The position numbers and the translations under genes were made by a program. Shown here in pieces: positions 43,240 through 54,803 of a stretch of 64,000 nt of DNA. Numbering within the stretch: position 1 is the stretch's first letter; every line of letters starts with the position of its first letter. The notes beneath the pieces were generated by a model that saw nothing but the letters and a program-made list of their open reading frames with translations, searched no databases and was not told where the DNA came from. The stretch comes from Sphingomonadales bacterium (lineage in GTDB: Bacteria; Pseudomonadota; Alphaproteobacteria; Sphingomonadales; Sphingomonadaceae): NCBI GenBank assembly GCA_025362295.1, contig JANYGX010000017.1:142599-206598 (forward strand). Reading direction: 5' to 3'.

Positions 43240-44278
43240 TCGCGCAGCAATGCTCCGCCATGAAGCAACGAAGCGCATTCTTGTCAAAGATGGGCCATAC
43301 GGTTCTATGATACAAAGTTATGAGCTTGATGAAGCTGATTATTGTGAGGGCCAAGTTTTTCGGATGGATCAGAAAGGCAACAATGACTTACTCAACCTTA
43401 CACGACCAGATATTATTGAAGAGATATGTAACGGTTACCTTGAAGCTGGTGCGGACATTGTTGCAACTAATACATTTAATGCCAATAGTATCAGTCAGAG
43501 CGATTACGGTTTGGAAGACAAAGTACGCGATATTAATATAGCAGCTGCACGGATTACCAGGAAGGCAGCTGATATTTATACATTTAGAAACCAGAATAAA
43601 CCTCGCTTCGTAGCTGGCGCACTGGGTCCAACAAACAAAACACTTTCAATTTCGCCTGATGTCAATAACCCAGGCTATCGTGCCGTGCACTTCGATGAGA
43701 TCGTTGGCGTTTATACAGGACAGGTGGAAAGTTTGATTGAGGGCGGGGTTGATTTTATTCTTGTTGAAACCATCTTCGACACTCTAAATGCTAAAGCGGC
43801 CTTATTCGCAGTGGGAGACGTTGCTGAAAGACTTGGACGCGATATTCCAGTGATGATTTCGATGACTTTAACAGACTTGTCGGGCCGCAATTTAACTGGG
43901 CAAACAGTTGAGGCCTTCTGGCATTCTGTGCGCCATGCCAATCCTATTTCCATGGGTTTGAATTGCTCCTTTGGTGCAACAGAACTACGGCCTTATGTGG
44001 CAAGTTTAAATAAAATTGTTGATACCCTTCTGTGTGTTTATCCCAACGCAGGCTTGCCAAATGATATGGGTGGCTATGATGAACAACCAGAAATGACGTC
44101 TGCGCTTGTGAAGGCCTGGGCAGAGGCAGGCTTTCTCAATATCATAGGCGGCTGTTGCGGTACAACACCTGCACATATTGCGGCAATTTCAAAAGCTGTT
44201 GAGGGCTTGCCACCTCGCACACTGCCAGTTCTGGAACCACGCATGAGGCTTTCCGGCCTTGAGCCAATGTTGATTTGA
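43226..44278 (+). CDS. metH: Methionine synthase, homocysteine-binding part
   Basis: A 350-residue protein equal to the first module of cobalamin-dependent methionine synthase. It has the (beta-alpha)8 homocysteine methyltransferase fold with [45 protein letters not shown] and the zinc-binding Cys residues in GLNCSFGA and [11 protein letters not shown]. In E. coli this is fused to the rest of MetH; here, as in many alphaproteobacteria, it is a separate gene followed four bases later by the remaining modules. Confidence 0.93.
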   Translation: MQQSDRAAMLRHEATKRILVKDGPYGSMIQSYELDEADYCEGQVFRMDQKGNNDLLNLTRPDIIEEICNGYLEAGADIVATNTFNANSISQSDYGLEDKVRDINIAAARITRKAADIYTFRNQNKPRFVAGALGPTNKTLSISPDVNNPGYRAVHFDEIVGVYTGQVESLIEGGVDFILVETIFDTLNAKAALFAVGDVAERLGRDIPVMISMTLTDLSGRNLTGQTVEAFWHSVRHANPISMGLNCSFGATELRPYVASLNKIVDTLLCVYPNAGLPNDMGGYDEQPEMTSALVKAWAEAGFLNIIGGCCGTTPAHIAAISKAVEGLPPRTLPVLEPRMRLSGLEPMLI

Positions 44279-44282
44279 ATTT

Positions 44283-46910
44283 ATGACACATACAGGATCT
44301 TCTTTCGTCAATATTGGCGAACGTACTAACATAACAGGTTCCGCGCGATTTAAAAAATTGATAATGGCGGGCGATTATAACGCAGCTCTTGAAGTGGCGC
44401 GCCAGCAGGTTGAAAGCGGTGCGCAGGTGCTTGATATCAATATGGATGAAGGCTTGCTCAATTCTGAAGAGGCTATGGTAACGTTCCTTAAATTGGTTGC
44501 AGCCGAGCCGGATATTTGTCGTATTCCCATTATGATCGACAGCTCAAAATGGAGCGTGATTGAGGCTGGCCTGAAGTGTGTTGCCGGCAAGGCTATTGTA
44601 AATTCGATCTCTATGAAGGAAGGCGAAGCCAAATTTCTCGAAGTTGCACGACGAGTCCGTCGCTATGGTGCCGCTGTAGTTGTAATGGCATTTGATGAAA
44701 AGGGCCAGGCGGACACTTATGAGCGCAAGCTAGAAATTTGTGGCAAGGCTTATGATTTACTCACACAAGAAATTGATTTCCCGCCAGAAGATATAATTTT
44801 CGACCCCAATGTGTTTGCTGTTGCTACAGGTATTGAGGAGCATAATAATTACGGCGTAGATTTTATTCAAGCGTGCCGTGCGATAAAGCAGCGGTGCCCG
44901 CATTGTCATATCTCAGGTGGTGTTTCAAACCTGAGCTTTTCATTTCGCGGCAATGAGCCCGTGCGCCGTGCCATGCACACGGTGTTTCTATACCACGCGA
45001 TTCAAGCGGGTATGGACATGGGGATTGTCAATGCAGGTCAGCTTGATATTTACGATGACATTCCAGCGGAACTTAAAGAACATGCCGAGGACGTTGTGCT
45101 TAACCGGCGCGCAGACAGCACCGAGCGCATGCTCGATATTGCTGCAAAATACAGCGGTGATGGCAAGACGGTGGTCAAGGAAACCGAGATATGGCGCACC
45201 TGGCCGGTAGCGGAACGTTTGTCTCACGCTATGGTAAAAGGCATGGATCAATATATAGTTGAAGACACCGAGGAGGCGCGGCAAAATTATCCAAGGCCTA
45301 TCCAGGTGATCGAAGGTCCGCTGATGAACGGCATGAATATTGTTGGCGATTTGTTTGGCAGCGGAAAAATGTTTTTGCCGCAGGTTGTTAAATCTGCCCG
45401 TGTCATGAAAAAATCAGTGGCACATCTTATTCCGTTTATTGAAGCAGAAAAGAATGAGGGATCAAAATCCAAAGGCCGTATAGTTATGGCCACAGTTAAA
45501 GGTGACGTGCACGATATTGGCAAAAATATAGTTGGGGTGGTACTCCAGTGTAATAATTTTGAAGTAATCGACCTTGGGGTGATGGTACCGTTTCAGGATA
45601 TTTTGAAAGCAGCCAATGACCATCAGGCAGATATGATTGGCCTTTCAGGCCTTATAACGCCATCGCTGGATGAAATGGTAACGGTGGCTGATGAAATGAA
45701 GCGTGGTGGCTTTACTATGCCACTCTTAATCGGCGGTGCCACAACAAGTAAGGTGCATACAGCACTCCGGATTGCACCGAAATATCCTGGCCCGACGTTG
45801 CACGTGCTTGATGCCAGCCGAGCTGTTGGGGTTTGCTCTCAATTGATGTCCGATACACAAAAGAATGATCTGCTTGCGGTAACAGCAAAAGAATATGAAA
45901 ATATTAGAATCAAGCGCGCAGGCGGTGAACGCGAAGCCAATATTGTGCCGATTGAAAAAGCCCGTCAAAATAAATATAAAATCAACTGGTCTGATTATAC
46001 ACCGCCCAAACCATCGTTCATAGGCACAAAGACGTTCACCGATTACCCACTGGAGGATTTAGTTGAACGCATTGACTGGATGCCGTTTTTTCGCGCTTGG
46101 GAATTGGCTGGCACATTCCCAGCTATTCTTGATGATGAAATCGTTGGTGAAAGTGCGCGCTCGCTCTACAAAGATGCGCTCGCCATGCTTACTAAAATCA
46201 TCCGCGAAAAGTGGCTGACTGCAAAAGCCGTCATTGGTTTTTGGCCTGCAAAAAACCATGGTGATGATATAATCCTTTACGAAGACAATGGGCGCACCAA
46301 AGAGCTTTCGCACGTGCACTGTCTGCGGCAGCAAGTTGAGAAACGTGACAAGCGTGCCAACATGTGCCTGGCAGATTTTATTGCACCGGAGTCAGATTAT
46401 ATAGGTGGGTTTGCCGTGACAGCAGGCCATGGTATTGATATCCACCTAGCGCGCTTTAAAGCCAACAATGACGATTATTCTGATATATTACTAAAAGCAT
46501 TAGCTGATCGGCTTGCAGAGGCTCTTGCCGAGCGCATGCATGAGCGGGTACGGCAAGAATTCTGGGGCTATGCGCCGACAGAAAACCTCGACAGACAGGC
46601 GCTTATTCGCGAGCAATATCAAGGTATCAGGCCAGCACCCGGTTATCCAGCTTGCCCCGACCACAGTGAAAAGTCAGAACTGTTTCGCTTGCTTAATGCA
46701 GGCCAAAACACCGGCCTTGCCTTGACGGAGAGTTTTGCCATGCTGCCTACAGCGGCGGTCAGCGGCTACTATTTCAGCCATAAAGAAGCAAACTATTTTG
46801 GTGTTGCGCGTATTGGTAAAGATCAAGTGGAGGATTATGCCAAACGGAGTGGTGTGTCGCTGGCGCAAGCCGAAGCCTGGCTTCGGCCCAATCTTGGATA
46901 TGAGACTTGA
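44283..46910 (+). CDS. metH: Methionine synthase, folate/cobalamin/activation part
   Basis: An 875-residue protein with the other three modules of MetH. The pterin-binding domain comes first ([41 protein letters not shown]), then the four-helix cap and the cobalamin domain with [29 protein letters not shown] (His ligand to cobalt) and [12 protein letters not shown], then the SAM-binding activation domain (FVSFK-type region with [15 protein letters not shown] and [15 protein letters not shown]). It depends on vitamin B12. Last gene of the methionine operon; a tRNA gene follows after 47 bases. Confidence 0.95.
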   Translation: MTHTGSSFVNIGERTNITGSARFKKLIMAGDYNAALEVARQQVESGAQVLDINMDEGLLNSEEAMVTFLKLVAAEPDICRIPIMIDSSKWSVIEAGLKCVAGKAIVNSISMKEGEAKFLEVARRVRRYGAAVVVMAFDEKGQADTYERKLEICGKAYDLLTQEIDFPPEDIIFDPNVFAVATGIEEHNNYGVDFIQACRAIKQRCPHCHISGGVSNLSFSFRGNEPVRRAMHTVFLYHAIQAGMDMGIVNAGQLDIYDDIPAELKEHAEDVVLNRRADSTERMLDIAAKYSGDGKTVVKETEIWRTWPVAERLSHAMVKGMDQYIVEDTEEARQNYPRPIQVIEGPLMNGMNIVGDLFGSGKMFLPQVVKSARVMKKSVAHLIPFIEAEKNEGSKSKGRIVMATVKGDVHDIGKNIVGVVLQCNNFEVIDLGVMVPFQDILKAANDHQADMIGLSGLITPSLDEMVTVADEMKRGGFTMPLLIGGATTSKVHTALRIAPKYPGPTLHVLDASRAVGVCSQLMSDTQKNDLLAVTAKEYENIRIKRAGGEREANIVPIEKARQNKYKINWSDYTPPKPSFIGTKTFTDYPLEDLVERIDWMPFFRAWELAGTFPAILDDEIVGESARSLYKDALAMLTKIIREKWLTAKAVIGFWPAKNHGDDIILYEDNGRTKELSHVHCLRQQVEKRDKRANMCLADFIAPESDYIGGFAVTAGHGIDIHLARFKANNDDYSDILLKALADRLAEALAERMHERVRQEFWGYAPTENLDRQALIREQYQGIRPAPGYPACPDHSEKSELFRLLNAGQNTGLALTESFAMLPTAAVSGYYFSHKEANYFGVARIGKDQVEDYAKRSGVSLAQAEAWLRPNLGYET

Positions 46911-46957
46911 TCAATTGCCTCAGCCGTGGCAGTTAAAAAACGATAGTATTTTCGGTG

Positions 46958-47032
46958 GGGCCTTTAGCTCAATGGTAGAGCCGGCCGCTCATAACGGCTT
47001 GGTTGGGGGTTCGAGTCCCTCAGGGCCCACCA
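46958..47032 (+). tRNA. tRNA with CAT anticodon (Ile2 or Met)
   Basis: A full 75-base cloverleaf can be folded: acceptor GGGCCTT with AGGGCCC, D stem GCTC/GAGC, anticodon stem GGCCG/CGGCT with loop CTCATAA, T arm with GGTTCGAGT-type loop, and a genomically encoded CCA. The CAT anticodon fits elongator Met or the isoleucine tRNA whose wobble C is changed to lysidine by TilS. The GGGCC acceptor start and A discriminator resemble tRNA-Ile2, but I cannot decide from one sequence. It is not an initiator: the initiator marks (unpaired first position, three G-C pairs closing the anticodon stem) are missing. Confidence 0.92.
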
Positions 47033-47114
47033 AAATAATCGAAATTGCCTTTCGGAGCATGCAATTATATATCCTTACGAGAGTTGATATGTCAGCTTTT
47101 TAGGAGATTGTGTC

Positions 47115-47948
47115 GTGAAGCGCGTTTGGCTGACCAGTCGATCGATGATAATAGGCTTTATAGAAGACGAGGGCTTTATTTTGTCGGGCTATCTGGCTTA
47201 TCTCGCGCTGCTCACTTTATTTCCATTTATCATTTTTATTGTTTGGCTAGCTGGTTATGTGGGTAGACGTATGACGCTCGATAACTTGACGTCATTTCTT
47301 GACGCCTTGCCACCAAATGTTAGTTCCGTACTGGCTGGACCTCTTGAGCAAGCGATGAAAAACGTTCACGGTGGAGTAATAACATTCGGCATATTGGTGA
47401 CAATCTGGACCATTGGCAGCATGATAGAAACCTTCAGACTTGTTATTCATAAAGCTTACAATATTCCTGATGGGCAGGCTTTTTGGCACTACCGGTTGCA
47501 ATCTTCTATTTTCGTCATTGCAGCAAGTTTGCTTTTACTTATTGCAATGACGGCACAATTCATGCTCGTTGGTATTAGCCAGTATCTGTTAACCAGCGTG
47601 CCATTCGGGTCCAATGCAATGCATATAGTAACGCAAACTAGGCAAATCGTAACACCAGTAATTCTGTTTTTAACAATTTATGCTCTCAACCGGGTTTTGC
47701 TGCCGCCAGATGCAAAGCCGACATGGCATTGGCCCGGGGCTTTGCTGACCGTGCTGGTGTGGATTATCACGGCCAATCTCTTGCCAACGATTTTATCAAA
47801 ATTTGGCAGTTATGATATAACCTATGGCAGCCTTGCCGGGGTCATGGTAACGTTGTTATTCTTTTATATTATCGGAACTGGTTTTGTTTTGGGGGCAGAA
47901 CTCAATGCCGCCATAAAGCAGACATATTTTTTGAAGACACCTAACTAA
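47115..47948 (+). CDS. YihY/BrkB family inner-membrane protein
   Basis: A 277-residue protein with six or so membrane helices, recognisable as YihY (once thought to be RNase BN) by DEGFILSGYLAYLALLTLFPFIIFIV at the N-terminus, the TIWTIGSMIETFRLVIHKAYNI segment, and YGSLAGVMVTLLFFYIIGTGFVLGAELNAAI near the end. Function is unproven. The start is GTG at 47115 with AGGAG eight bases upstream. fabI follows 19 bases later on the same strand. Confidence 0.88.
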   Translation: MKRVWLTSRSMIIGFIEDEGFILSGYLAYLALLTLFPFIIFIVWLAGYVGRRMTLDNLTSFLDALPPNVSSVLAGPLEQAMKNVHGGVITFGILVTIWTIGSMIETFRLVIHKAYNIPDGQAFWHYRLQSSIFVIAASLLLLIAMTAQFMLVGISQYLLTSVPFGSNAMHIVTQTRQIVTPVILFLTIYALNRVLLPPDAKPTWHWPGALLTVLVWIITANLLPTILSKFGSYDITYGSLAGVMVTLLFFYIIGTGFVLGAELNAAIKQTYFLKTPN

Positions 47949-47967
47949 ATATAAATTGAGTTATATT

Positions 47968-48789
47968 ATGGCTGAAAATCAATCTGTACCGGGCCTGATG
48001 GCAGGCAAGCGCGGGCTTGTCATGGGCATCGCCAACGATCGTTCATTGGCATGGGGCATTACTAAAGCTTTGCATGCACAAGGCGCTGATATTGCTTTCA
48101 CATATATGGGGGAGGCGCTTGAAAAACGAGTGCGTCCACTTGCTAACAGCCTCGGTTACGATACACTTATCCCGTGTGATGTGTCGGACGTTGCATCGAT
48201 GGATCAGGCATTTGCAACGCTTGCCAACCAGTGGCCAATTATCGATTTTGTTGTTCACGCCATCGGCTATTCAGACAAAAATGAGCTGCGTGGCCGCTTT
48301 GTCGATACAAGCCTTAATAATTTTTTGATGACCATGAACATCAGTTGTTATTCATTTGTGGCTATGTGTCAGCGCGCAGAGATGATGATGCCAAACGGCG
48401 GCTCCTTGCTCACGCTCACCTACCACGGGGCACAAAAGGTAGTGCCGCATTACAACGTGATGGGCGTTGCTAAGGCCGCGCTAGAAAGTTCTGTGCGGTA
48501 TCTGGCCATGGATCAGGGTCCTAAAAATATCAGGGTGAATGCGATTTCAGCCGGTCCAATCAAAACACTTGCGGCCTCTGGCATTGGTGATTTTCGCTAT
48601 ATTATGAAATGGAATGAATTGAACGCGCCGCTGCGCCGTAATGTGACGATTGAAGATGTCGGTGGGGCAGGGGTGTATCTGCTGTCGGATTTGGCATCGG
48701 GTGTAACAGGCGAAATTCACTATGTGGATGCTGGCTATAATGTGATTGGTATGAAGGCCGAGGATGCGCCGGATATTGCGCTGGTATGA
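47968..48789 (+). CDS. fabI: Enoyl-ACP reductase (NADH)
   Basis: A 273-residue FabI that carries out the last reduction in each round of fatty acid elongation. Diagnostic are GKRGLVMGIANDRSLAWGI (NADH binding, with the FabI spacing), FVVHAIGYSDKNELRG, the active-site LTYHGAQKVVPHYNVMGVAKAALE (Tyr, then Tyr-x6-Lys) and VNAISAGPIKTLAASGI. I prefer ATG at 47968 because it gives the usual N-terminus. It lies between yihY and aroC. FabI is the target of triclosan and isoniazid-type inhibitors. Confidence 0.94.
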   Translation: MAENQSVPGLMAGKRGLVMGIANDRSLAWGITKALHAQGADIAFTYMGEALEKRVRPLANSLGYDTLIPCDVSDVASMDQAFATLANQWPIIDFVVHAIGYSDKNELRGRFVDTSLNNFLMTMNISCYSFVAMCQRAEMMMPNGGSLLTLTYHGAQKVVPHYNVMGVAKAALESSVRYLAMDQGPKNIRVNAISAGPIKTLAASGIGDFRYIMKWNELNAPLRRNVTIEDVGGAGVYLLSDLASGVTGEIHYVDAGYNVIGMKAEDAPDIALV

Positions 48790-48833
48790 GTCATAAAATA
48801 AATTATGCAAATCAAATTTAGGCGGGATTTTTG

Positions 48834-49907
48834 ATGTCATATAATACTTTTGGTCATCTCTTCCGCTTCACCACATGGGGTGAGTCTCATGGCCAGGCTA
48901 TTGGTGCTGTTGTTGATGGCTGCCCGCCAGGATTAATGCTCTCGGAACAGGACATTCAACCGTGGATGGACAAGCGCCGTCCTGGCCAGAACAAATATAC
49001 CACCCAACGACAAGAACCTGACACGGTGAAAATCCTCTCTGGTGTATTTGAAGGCAAAACCACAGGCACACCGATTGCACTGCACATCGAAAATGTCGAT
49101 CAGCGATCGAAAGATTACAGCGATATTGCTGAAAGCTACCGCCCAGGTCACGCGGATTGGGTGTATGATCAAAAATATGGATTTAGAGATTATCGTGGCG
49201 GCGGGCGTTCGTCAGCGCGCGAAACGGCTGCGCGCGTTGCTGCCGGGGCTATAGCGCGTGCGGTTTTGGGGAACGTAATATATATACGTGGTGCGGTGGT
49301 TGAGCTTGGTGGCCATGCCGTTGATAGAGCACTCTGCAATAATAGCGAGATCGACCACAATGCGTTTTTTGGCCCGGATGCAAAAGCGGCTGCCAAATGG
49401 GCCAATATGCTTGATGCCGCTCGAAAATCAGGCACGTCACTTGGTGCCATAATTGAGGTTACTGCACAGCACGTTCCCATTGGTTTAGGGGCACCGGTAT
49501 ACGCAAAACTTGATGCTGATATTGCAGGCGCAATGATGAGTATAAATGCTGTTAAGGGCGTCGAGATTGGCGATGGTTTTGCCGCCGCGCATCTGCAAGG
49601 CGAAAAAAACGCTGATGAAATGCGCATGGGTGAAGACGGCAAGCCGGTGTTTTTATCAAATCATGCCGGTGGCATTCTCGGAGGTATAACAACGGGGCAG
49701 GATATTGTGGTTCGCTTAGCCATCAAGCCAACATCATCCATACTCACGCCTGTTAAAACCGTTACACGCTCAAGTGAAAATGCCGATATAATCACTAAAG
49801 GGCGCCACGATCCATGTGTCGGGATACGCGCAGTGCCAGTTGCAGAAGCCATGATGGCATTGGTTTTGGCTGATCATATGCTACTGCACCGAGCGCAATG
49901 TGGATAA
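48834..49907 (+). CDS. aroC: Chorismate synthase
   Basis: A 357-residue AroC, which forms chorismate from EPSP with reduced FMN as cofactor. Family signatures are [22 protein letters not shown] (residues 10-31), [41 protein letters not shown] and [20 protein letters not shown] at 48834 is used. The frame opens one codon earlier at a TTG. An AT-rich 430-base region follows. Confidence 0.95.
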   Translation: MSYNTFGHLFRFTTWGESHGQAIGAVVDGCPPGLMLSEQDIQPWMDKRRPGQNKYTTQRQEPDTVKILSGVFEGKTTGTPIALHIENVDQRSKDYSDIAESYRPGHADWVYDQKYGFRDYRGGGRSSARETAARVAAGAIARAVLGNVIYIRGAVVELGGHAVDRALCNNSEIDHNAFFGPDAKAAAKWANMLDAARKSGTSLGAIIEVTAQHVPIGLGAPVYAKLDADIAGAMMSINAVKGVEIGDGFAAAHLQGEKNADEMRMGEDGKPVFLSNHAGGILGGITTGQDIVVRLAIKPTSSILTPVKTVTRSSENADIITKGRHDPCVGIRAVPVAEAMMALVLADHMLLHRAQCG

Positions 49908-49941
49908 AACTGCATCTTTAGTTCAGCTATAAATGCCTTTA

Positions 49942-50171
49942 TCAGTTCAATGCCTGATTTGAAACCGCTTCGCCCTGTTTCAGTTTTACACTTAAAATAA
50001 ATTTTCCAGCTGTTTGCGCCGCACAGAATGCTACTTTAGCAATACGAAAGTATATCCATATACTCTTTAATTATGTTTTGCGGTTAAATCATATGTAAAT
50101 ACATTCGTCTGAACAAACGGGGTTACAGCAAAGCTCGCAATAACTGATGCTGAAAACATAGTTTTAAACAT
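49942..50171 (-). pseudogene. Possible frameshifted small exported (UrcA-like) gene
   Basis: On the minus strand, a frame from 50171 encodes a signal-peptide-like start (MFKTMFSASVIASFAV...) ending at a TAA at 50067-50069 after YDLTAKHN. In another frame the next stretch reads IYFRIAKVAFCAAQTAGKF and ends QGEAVSNQALN at 49944. Joined across a frameshift, the two give a secreted protein of about 75 residues with the Y.DL....LY.RI..AA..C...AL layout of UrcA-type proteins. No good ribosome binding site is seen. The reading is tentative. Confidence 0.3.
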
Positions 50172-50339
50172 GACATTATGTCGTTATAAATATGTTGAAT
50201 TTAATCGTTTGCATAAATAAGTATTGGTAAATATTTGCATAAATATATATGAGATTTTTTAATATACGGTCAATTTGATATTTAATACTGCTTAATTGCT
50301 ATACTTTACTGTACAACAAGCATGAGGGGAGAAGCAAAA
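50172..50339. other. AT-rich upstream region of glmM
   Basis: Very A+T-rich DNA with no gene. It probably holds the promoter of the glmM-thiD operon; several TATA-like pieces exist, but no single one stands out enough to name. An imperfect palindrome around GACATTATGTC at 50171-50181 overlaps the start of the possible pseudogene. Confidence 0.4.
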
Positions 50340-51683
50340 ATGACTCGAAAATTTTTTGGCACGGATGGCATCAGGGGCCTTACCAACACCCATCCTATGA
50401 CTGCGGAGATGGCCATGCGTATCGGAATGGCAGCTGGAGCGCATTTTGTACGTGGCGATCACCGCCATCGGGTGGTCATAGGCAAAGACACGCGACTGTC
50501 CGGCTATATGATGGAATCAGCACTTGTCGCAGGTTTCACATCCGTTGGCATGGACACAGTGCAGGTCGGGCCAATGCCAACGCCTGCAGTGGCATTGCTT
50601 ACCAAATCTATGCGTGCCGATTTAGGCGTGATGATCTCTGCCAGCCATAATCCATATTACGATAATGGCATCAAACTATTTGGCCCGGATGGCTTTAAAT
50701 TAACAGACGCTGATGAACTGGAAATTGAAAAATTGCTGGAAAGCGATTTGCAACAGCATTTTGCCAAGCCAGCAAATTTTGGCCGTGCTCGCAAAATTGA
50801 AGATGCACGCGGCCGCTACATTCACTTTGCCAAATCAACATTTCCTGAACATCTTAGGCTGGATGATTTGAAAATTGTCATCGATTGTGCACACGGAGCT
50901 GCTTACGTGGTTGCCCCATCAGCCTTGTGGGAACTCGGCGCTGAAGTGATTAGCATGGGTGTTGCGCCAGATGGCTTTAACATTAACGATAATGTAGGCT
51001 CGACGCACCCGCAAGCGCTCTGCAAAAAAGTTATTGAAACAAAAGCCCATATTGGCATTGCACTTGATGGTGACGCTGACAGGTTGATTGTCGTTGATGA
51101 AAAAGGCGCTGTAGTCGATGGTGATCAGATTATGGCGCTGATTACGCAAAGCTGGCAGCGCAGTGAACGTTTGCGCGGTGGTGGACTGGTCTCAACAGTG
51201 ATGTCAAATCTTGGTCTTGAGCGATTTATTGAAAGCAAGGGTCTGCATTTAAAACGCACCGCCGTTGGTGATCGCTATGTGCTGGAAGCCATGAAAGCCG
51301 GTGGTTATAATTTAGGCGGTGAGCAATCCGGCCATTTGATCTTGTCTGATTATGCAACCACCGGCGATGGATTGATTGCAGCACTGCAAGTGCTGGCTGT
51401 GCTGGTTGCCGATGGTAAGCCAGCATCGGAAACCTTGCGATTGTTTGAGCCTGTTCCGCAACTTTTGAAATCTGTGCGATTTACAGCCAAGCAACCTCTA
51501 GAGCACAAGCCGGTGCAATCAGTGATTGCCGATGCGGAAAAACGCCTTGGTAATTCAGGGCGACTGGTCATTCGAAAATCTGGCACGGAACCAGTTATTC
51601 GCGTTATGGCAGAAGGTGAAGACCAGGCAATGGTAACAGAATTGGTAGATGCCATTTGTGATGCTGTAAAAGCAGCGGCTTGA
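50340..51683 (+). CDS. glmM: Phosphoglucosamine mutase
   Basis: A 447-residue GlmM that converts glucosamine-6-phosphate to glucosamine-1-phosphate for UDP-GlcNAc and peptidoglycan synthesis. Signatures: [14 protein letters not shown] at the N-terminus, [23 protein letters not shown] with the phosphoserine, [17 protein letters not shown] (metal binding), GGEQSGHLI and [15 protein letters not shown]. Start at 50340, because AGGGGAG stands nine bases before it; the earlier ATG at 50322 overlaps that site. thiD begins directly at the next base after its stop. Confidence 0.95.
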   Translation: MTRKFFGTDGIRGLTNTHPMTAEMAMRIGMAAGAHFVRGDHRHRVVIGKDTRLSGYMMESALVAGFTSVGMDTVQVGPMPTPAVALLTKSMRADLGVMISASHNPYYDNGIKLFGPDGFKLTDADELEIEKLLESDLQQHFAKPANFGRARKIEDARGRYIHFAKSTFPEHLRLDDLKIVIDCAHGAAYVVAPSALWELGAEVISMGVAPDGFNINDNVGSTHPQALCKKVIETKAHIGIALDGDADRLIVVDEKGAVVDGDQIMALITQSWQRSERLRGGGLVSTVMSNLGLERFIESKGLHLKRTAVGDRYVLEAMKAGGYNLGGEQSGHLILSDYATTGDGLIAALQVLAVLVADGKPASETLRLFEPVPQLLKSVRFTAKQPLEHKPVQSVIADAEKRLGNSGRLVIRKSGTEPVIRVMAEGEDQAMVTELVDAICDAVKAAA

Positions 51684-52472
51684 ATGAAGGGGCGCGTGCT
51701 GATTATTGCAGGATCGGACTCAGGTGGCGGCGCTGGTATTCAGGCTGACATCAAAACTGTTACCATGCTTGGTGGTTATGCGATGACGGCGATCACGGCG
51801 ATCACAGCACAAAACACTTGTGGTGTTTTTGCCGTGCATCCCATTCCAACAGAGATCATTGCACGCCAGATTGAGGTTGTATTCGATGATATCGGGGTTG
51901 ATTGTTTGAAAATTGGTATGCTGCATAATAGCGCCGTAATCAGCACTGTGATCAAAAAAATTGATAAATATGCAGCAAAAACTCCTCTCGTGGTTGATCC
52001 TGTGATGGTTGCCAAAGGCGGTTCACTGCTCTTGAAGTCAGAAGCTGTGGCCACATTAACGCAAATTATATCACGCGCTTCAGTTATTACGCCAAATCTG
52101 CCAGAAGCTGAAGTGCTGTGCGGGTTTGATATTGCCAACGATCAAGCGCGCGTGAAAGCTGGATCTTTGATGCTTGCCATGGGCGCGGAGGCTGTATTGC
52201 TCAAAGGAGGTCATGGTGTGGGCGATAGCATCGAAGACTGGCTGATCACAAAACATGAAACCTATAAATTTGTCTCAAGACGCATCCACAGCACCTCAAC
52301 TCACGGTACGGGCTGCACACTCGCGTCAGCCATTGCAACAGGCTTGGCACAGGGCAAAACGATGATTGACGCAGTTTCCAGTGCTCGTGATTATGTCAGA
52401 CAGGCAATTGAAAAAGCACCAGGCTATGGCAAAGGCCATGGTCCACTCAATCATGGTTGTATACTGTTTTGA
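51684..52472 (+). CDS. thiD: Hydroxymethylpyrimidine/phosphomethylpyrimidine kinase
   Basis: A 262-residue ThiD, phosphorylating HMP twice on the way to thiamine. Hallmarks: LIIAGSDSGGGAGIQADIKT at the N-terminus, LKIGMLHNSAVI, VVDPVMVAKGG, VITPNLPEAEVL and the STHGTGCTLASAIATGLAQG anion hole. ATG follows the glmM TGA without a gap. The last base of its stop codon is the first base of the next ATG (TGATG). No TPP riboswitch precedes it, as it is read from glmM. Confidence 0.94.
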   Translation: MKGRVLIIAGSDSGGGAGIQADIKTVTMLGGYAMTAITAITAQNTCGVFAVHPIPTEIIARQIEVVFDDIGVDCLKIGMLHNSAVISTVIKKIDKYAAKTPLVVDPVMVAKGGSLLLKSEAVATLTQIISRASVITPNLPEAEVLCGFDIANDQARVKAGSLMLAMGAEAVLLKGGHGVGDSIEDWLITKHETYKFVSRRIHSTSTHGTGCTLASAIATGLAQGKTMIDAVSSARDYVRQAIEKAPGYGKGHGPLNHGCILF

Positions 52473-53545
52473 TGATGATAACGACCGCACACCCTGGCTC
52501 CCGTTTTGCTGCCTGTACAAGATGGTCAGCTCTGCTCGTAACAGGTTTGTTTCTCGGGCTCATGGCTTTGGGTATGGTCCCTCAGCCAAAGTCCACAGTA
52601 GTGACAACAACAGTGATCAACGAACAGGCGGATCAAAATCCCGACCTCACACTCTACGCGACTATCATCAAGCAGCTTCAGGCTGGGCAAAGCTATTATC
52701 CAGCCACGGCGGCGTCTTTGCGGGAAGGTGGCTATCCGTTGCGGCCGTTTGTGGTTTTTCGCCTGCCAACCCTTGCAGTGGTGAGTGCAATATTGAGTAT
52801 ACCCATTATGCACGGCCTGATTTGGACAATATTAGTGACAACTATTTATGTTTGGTGGAAGCTTTTAGATAAAGCATTTTATTTGCCAGCACGTCGTATG
52901 ACCGGCGTGATGCTTATTGTTGTGGGCCTTACAATTACGGGTAATCATGATCTTATCGTGCTTCATGAAGTCTGGGCAGGTTTGCTAATCACCTTGGCAC
53001 TTGGGGTATATAGGCCAAATCAATGGCTACCGAGTGTCATATTAGCGTTAAGCGCAGCTCTTGTTCGTGAAACAGCAATCCCCTTTGTCTTGCTAATGGC
53101 AGCTTATGCCGCGTGGGAACGTAGGGGCGCAGAATTATCAGGTTGGATTTCTGCTCTGGCATTGTTTAGCATTGTTATCATATTTCACCGAACCCATGTT
53201 TTGGGAGTAACAACATTGTCGGATGTAGCGTCGCCTGGCTGGGTCCGTTTTGGTGGCTGGTCCTTTTTTGTCAACGTTATGAGTCAGACGACATTTCTTC
53301 GAGCATTCCCTCAATGGATTGGTTCGATAACAGTAACTTTAGCCCTTCTTGGCTGGGCATCGTGGCGTTCAGTGACTGGCTTGATAGGAATTTGTCTGTT
53401 GTCCGGTTTTGCAGTCATGTTGATGATATTAGGTCGCCCAGATAATTTTTACTGGGGTCTGATTGTGGCTCCATTGCTGCCATTGGGATTAGCATTTGTG
53501 CCAATGGCATTCAGCGATTTACGTAGAGCTATTGTGACACCATAA
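52472..53545 (+). CDS. Polytopic membrane protein, possibly GT-C type
   Basis: A 357-residue protein with about ten hydrophobic helices. After the first helix comes a loop (INEQADQNPDLTLYATIIKQLQAGQSYYPATAASLREGGYPLRPFVVFRLP) of the kind seen in membrane glycosyltransferases that use polyprenyl-linked donors (YY near the first extracellular loop, LVRETAIPF later). The catalytic acidic motif is not certain, so the assignment is weak. It is translationally coupled to thiD (TGATG) but shows no link to thiamine. Confidence 0.65.
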   Translation: MMITTAHPGSRFAACTRWSALLVTGLFLGLMALGMVPQPKSTVVTTTVINEQADQNPDLTLYATIIKQLQAGQSYYPATAASLREGGYPLRPFVVFRLPTLAVVSAILSIPIMHGLIWTILVTTIYVWWKLLDKAFYLPARRMTGVMLIVVGLTITGNHDLIVLHEVWAGLLITLALGVYRPNQWLPSVILALSAALVRETAIPFVLLMAAYAAWERRGAELSGWISALALFSIVIIFHRTHVLGVTTLSDVASPGWVRFGGWSFFVNVMSQTTFLRAFPQWIGSITVTLALLGWASWRSVTGLIGICLLSGFAVMLMILGRPDNFYWGLIVAPLLPLGLAFVPMAFSDLRRAIVTP

Positions 53546-53588
53546 AATGTTGAAAAAATAGTTATAAATCAAATTGTTGCTAGATATT

Positions 53589-54803
53589 TTATTTCATCTC
53601 TGATTCAAGATTTTGTCTCACCGCTTCAAAAAATTGCTCTGTTGTCATCCATGCCTGATCAGGCCCGACAAGCAAAGCCAAATCTTTGGTCATCTTGCCT
53701 TCTTCAACGGTTTTGATGCACATGCGCTCCAGCCGTTCAGCAAACGTTATTACCTCAGGCGTGCCATCAACCTTGCCACGATGCTTCAGTCCACCAGTCC
53801 AAGCAAAAATGCTGGCAATCGGGTTGGTGGATGTGGATTTGCCTTGTTGATGCATACGGTAGTGGCGCGTTACAGTGCCATGCGCAGCTTCGGCTTCAAC
53901 AGTTTTTCCGTCAGGTGTGAGCAGCACAGATGTCATCAGCCCAAGCGACCCGAACCCTTGTGCTACCTGATCAGATTGCACATCACCATCATAATTTTTG
54001 CAGGCCCATACGAACTTACCATTCCATTTGAGCGCACTTGCTACCATATCGTCAATCAGCCTGTGTTCATAAGAAATACCAGCCGCTTCAAACTGCGTTT
54101 TAAATTCACTATCGTACAAAGCCTGAAAGATATCCTTGAACCGCCCGTCGTAATATTTGAGAATTGTATTTTTGGTTGACAAGTAAACCGGAAATTTGCG
54201 CATGAGGCCATAGTTCAAACTGGCGCGGGCGAAATCAGTGATGGAATCATCGAGATTATACATTGCCTGCGCCACACCAGGTGACGGGAAGTCAAACACT
54301 TCGTGCTCTATGGTTTGTCCGCCATCGTTTGAAACCCATTTGATAGTAAGCTTGCCAGGGCCAGGCACCAGGAAATCCGTTGCTTTATATTGATCGCCAA
54401 AAGCGTGGCGACCAACAATAATTGGTTCAGACCAGCCACCCACCAAGCGCGGGATGTTTTTGATAATAATTGGCTCGCGGAAAATTGTGCCGCCCAAAAT
54501 ATTGCGAATGGTACCGTTGGGGGATTTCCACATTTTTTTAAGCTTGAATTCTTTCACTCGCGACTCGTCCGGCGTGATAGTTGCGCATTTTACGGCACAT
54601 CCATATTTCTTCGTTGCATTGGCCGCCTCGATGGTCACTTTGTCATCGGTTGCATCGCGGTGCTCCATACCGAGGTCAAAATAAATCAGGTCGATATTCA
54701 GGAACGGCAGGATCAGCTGCTCTCTAATCCATTTCCAGATGATTCGGGTCATTTCATCCCCGTCCATCTCAACAATTGGATTTTTGACATTGATTTTATT
54801 CAT
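53589..54803 (-). CDS. icd: Isocitrate dehydrogenase (NADP)
   Basis: A 404-residue enzyme of the eukaryotic-like dimeric class, usual in alphaproteobacteria. Signatures: [40 protein letters not shown] (substrate Ser and Arg), [24 protein letters not shown] (metal-binding Asp) and [33 protein letters not shown]. It makes 2-oxoglutarate, the substrate of the KorAB enzyme encoded at 3.1-7.4 kb. No clear ribosome binding site is seen before the ATG at 54803. It is the last backbone gene before the island. Confidence 0.95.
   Translation of the reverse strand: MNKINVKNPIVEMDGDEMTRIIWKWIREQLILPFLNIDLIYFDLGMEHRDATDDKVTIEAANATKKYGCAVKCATITPDESRVKEFKLKKMWKSPNGTIRNILGGTIFREPIIIKNIPRLVGGWSEPIIVGRHAFGDQYKATDFLVPGPGKLTIKWVSNDGGQTIEHEVFDFPSPGVAQAMYNLDDSITDFARASLNYGLMRKFPVYLSTKNTILKYYDGRFKDIFQALYDSEFKTQFEAAGISYEHRLIDDMVASALKWNGKFVWACKNYDGDVQSDQVAQGFGSLGLMTSVLLTPDGKTVEAEAAHGTVTRHYRMHQQGKSTSTNPIASIFAWTGGLKHRGKVDGTPEVITFAERLERMCIKTVEEGKMTKDLALLVGPDQAWMTTEQFFEAVRQNLESEMK

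Noticed and set aside
51600..51684. TPP riboswitch for thiD.
   Set aside because: thiD starts directly at the glmM stop and no leader exists.
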